The notes under the pieces are model-generated. The model saw only the letters and a program-made list of their open reading frames with translations, did no database searches and was not told the origin of the DNA. Both the position numbers and the translations under genes were made by a program. This document shows, piece by piece, positions 4,647 through 5,625 of a stretch of 5,625 bases of DNA. Origin of the DNA: an uncultured Peptococcaceae bacterium (GTDB lineage: Bacteria > Bacillota > Peptococcia > Peptococcales > Peptococcaceae); NCBI GenBank assembly GCA_900556545.1, contig USPE01000134.1, forward strand, positions 1 through 5,625, read 5' to 3'. The stretch's first letter is position 1; every line of letters begins with the position of its first letter.

Positions 4647-5015
4647 ATGCAGGCATATATACAAATGGCGTTGACTGTACTGCTCAGCTTATTGGGCTCT
4701 ACCATGCTGAAGCTTTCCCACGGTTTTACCGTTATCACACCTACGCTTATCTTTATTGTCAGTTATTGTCTGGCCTTTTATTTTTTTGCCAGAGCGCTGC
4801 GCACTATCCCATTGTCGGTAGGTTATGCCATCTGGTCCGGGTTCAGCACCGCAGCCAATGCTCTGGTAGGACATTTTTATTTTCACGAAGCATTGGGACT
4901 GCCTAAGATCATTGTTCTGGTTATCATCATTATCGGTATTGTATTAATCAACAACTCCCGCTTGCCAGTAGATGAAAATGATTATTACCAACGGATTGAA
5001 CGGGTAATTCGTTAA
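4647..5015 (+). CDS. SMR-family partner subunit lacking the membrane glutamate
   Basis: This is a 122-residue four-helix SMR protein, second in the operon. It keeps the family frame: GSTMLKLSHGF (17-27), Y40, GYAIWSG (59-65), the LGLPKI turn before helix 4 and G97 within it. The first helix reads VLLSLLGSTMLKL, so the position of the universally important glutamate (E14 in EmrE, E13 in its partner) is Ser14, encoded AGC. The helix-3 motif is WSGFS instead of WSGxG, losing the second glycine. A charged tail of about 20 residues (SRLPVDENDYYQRIERVIR) follows helix 4 and is absent from the partner. It would add an asymmetric subunit to a heterodimer in which only the first protein carries protons. 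Alternatives are a regulatory or structural subunit, or a protein with a different function. The start is fixed by AAAGGAG at 4632-4638. Confidence 0.9.
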   Translation: MQAYIQMALTVLLSLLGSTMLKLSHGFTVITPTLIFIVSYCLAFYFFARALRTIPLSVGYAIWSGFSTAANALVGHFYFHEALGLPKIIVLVIIIIGIVLINNSRLPVDENDYYQRIERVIR

Positions 5016-5036
5016 GTCATTGCCCTTTACTACCAT

Positions 5037-5083
5037 AAAAAGCCCTTGAGCAGATTGTTGCATTGTCTGCTTAAGGGCTTTTT
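5037..5083 (+). terminator. Strong rho-independent terminator after the SMR operon, probably bidirectional
   Basis: A stem of at least 14 pairs runs from AGCCCTTGAGCAGA (5041-5054) to TCTGCTTAAGGGCT (5066-5079), with a single G-T wobble. T5 follows, and an A-run on the left gives T5 on the other strand. It serves the SMR operon and can also end the minus-strand gene coming from the right edge. Confidence 0.95.
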
Positions 5084-5183
5084 ATTATTGCTCCTGTAGG
5101 CTTACCGTATTGTAACAGGCTACTACTATAAGAAAGACTACTGCAAATCTGCAACAGTAATTTTTTTCTGCACATCATCTGCT

Positions 5184-5624
5184 TTATTTTTTATGTTTTT
5201 CTATTACATGATGCTGAGGTGTCTTCTCTTTCTTTTGGAAAAGCTGCGGCAATTTGGCCCAGTTTTGTTCTAATACGCTAAGATCCAATTTTTCTTTGCG
5301 CGGCAGTTTTTCCAGGCTGGGTCTGGTAAATATCAGTTGCTGAACACTGCGGCCCATATTCTGCGCCAATAGTTTTAAGGTTTGCCGTATCATATTGGCG
5401 GTTTCTTCATCCACATTCCGCAGCGTTTTCAGCATATCTCCTGTATTGGTCAGCCAAAGTTTACCCAAATCCTGCAAGGTATCCGCTTCTTCCACCGTTA
5501 ACAATTCAAACATGGTGTCTACAAATTGTTCCCGCTGCTCCGGTGTCAAGCTGGCCAACCATCCGCGAATGGTCTGGTCCAAAAACCGACTGCTGGCTGT
5601 CACCTTCTCCAGATAAATAAAATC
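5184..5624 (-). CDS. C-terminal part of an Mbeg1-like (DUF2974) protein (partial)
   Basis: The frame is open from the right edge to the TAA at 5184-5186, giving 146 codons of a gene whose start lies beyond the window. The first residues DFIYLEKVTASSRFLDQTI are followed by RGWLASLTPEQREQFVDTMFELL and a helical stretch ending around RQTLKLLAQNMG. This pattern (Asp plus tryptophan helix, 'L.peqReqFvd..f.lL', then two more helices) resembles, from memory, the region after the alpha/beta-hydrolase domain of DUF2974/Mbeg1-like proteins. Those are predicted lipase-like serine hydrolases, very common in gut Bacillota. The catalytic part is not visible. The tail (about the last 45 residues) is Lys-rich and low in complexity, ending HHVIEKHKK. 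A GTG at 5601-5603 could be a start but has no good ribosome site, and the open frame upstream argues for a partial gene. Confidence 0.65.
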   Translation of the reverse strand, partial: DFIYLEKVTASSRFLDQTIRGWLASLTPEQREQFVDTMFELLTVEEADTLQDLGKLWLTNTGDMLKTLRNVDEETANMIRQTLKLLAQNMGRSVQQLIFTRPSLEKLPRKEKLDLSVLEQNWAKLPQLFQKKEKTPQHHVIEKHKK

Positions 5625-5625
5625 A

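Noticed and set aside
4628..4906. A 92-codon frame overlapping the second SMR gene
   Set aside because: It is a shifted reading of the SMR gene, with a Cys/His-rich nonsense composition.
5139..5167. TACTG/CAGTA followed by seven T residues as a plus-strand terminator
   Set aside because: The five-base stem with an 11-base loop is too weak, and no plus-strand gene ends just before it.

Overview
The window looks like chromosomal DNA from a low-to-mid GC Bacillota (Firmicutes) bacterium. Strong AGGAGG-type ribosome binding sites, TATAAT-like -10 boxes, short GC-stem/poly-T terminators and the flavour of the thioredoxin and GNAT proteins all fit. A gut anaerobe, possibly of the Negativicutes, is my guess from the protein style and is not proven by anything here.

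Layout from left to right. (1) At 2-1177 (+), the end of an ABC-transporter ATPase gene is followed in one operon by a 322-residue soluble protein that I do not recognise. (2) At 1196-1954 (-), convergent with it, is exodeoxyribonuclease III (exoA/xth). (3) The AT-rich gap at 1955-2207 separates exoA from a divergent thioredoxin-like gene (2208-2531, +). It carries several perfect or near-perfect dyads, including one that closely matches the Rex (NADH/NAD+ sensor) operator and covers the thioredoxin -10 box. (4) A hairpin terminator at 2547-2577 is followed by two separately promoted minus-strand genes in visibly AT-richer DNA: a GNAT acetyltransferase (2653-3129) and a nucleotidyltransferase-fold protein (3363-3953). 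The latter stops at a TAA, yet its reading frame continues for 30 codons with what looks like the family's normal C-terminus (3270-3362). (5) At 4294-5015 (+) is a two-gene operon for a paired small multidrug resistance (SMR) transporter. The first subunit has the essential membrane glutamate and the second has serine in its place. A strong terminator (5037-5083) follows. (6) At 5184 to the right edge (-) is the C-terminal part of a protein resembling Mbeg1-like/DUF2974 proteins.

Functionally this is a mix of housekeeping genes (DNA repair, thiol redox) and accessory genes (GNAT, nucleotidyltransferase, drug/cation efflux). I see no tRNA, rRNA, CRISPR array, insertion sequence or phage gene. 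The observations most worth following are the interrupted nucleotidyltransferase gene, the glutamate-less SMR partner and the Rex-like operator at the thioredoxin promoter.
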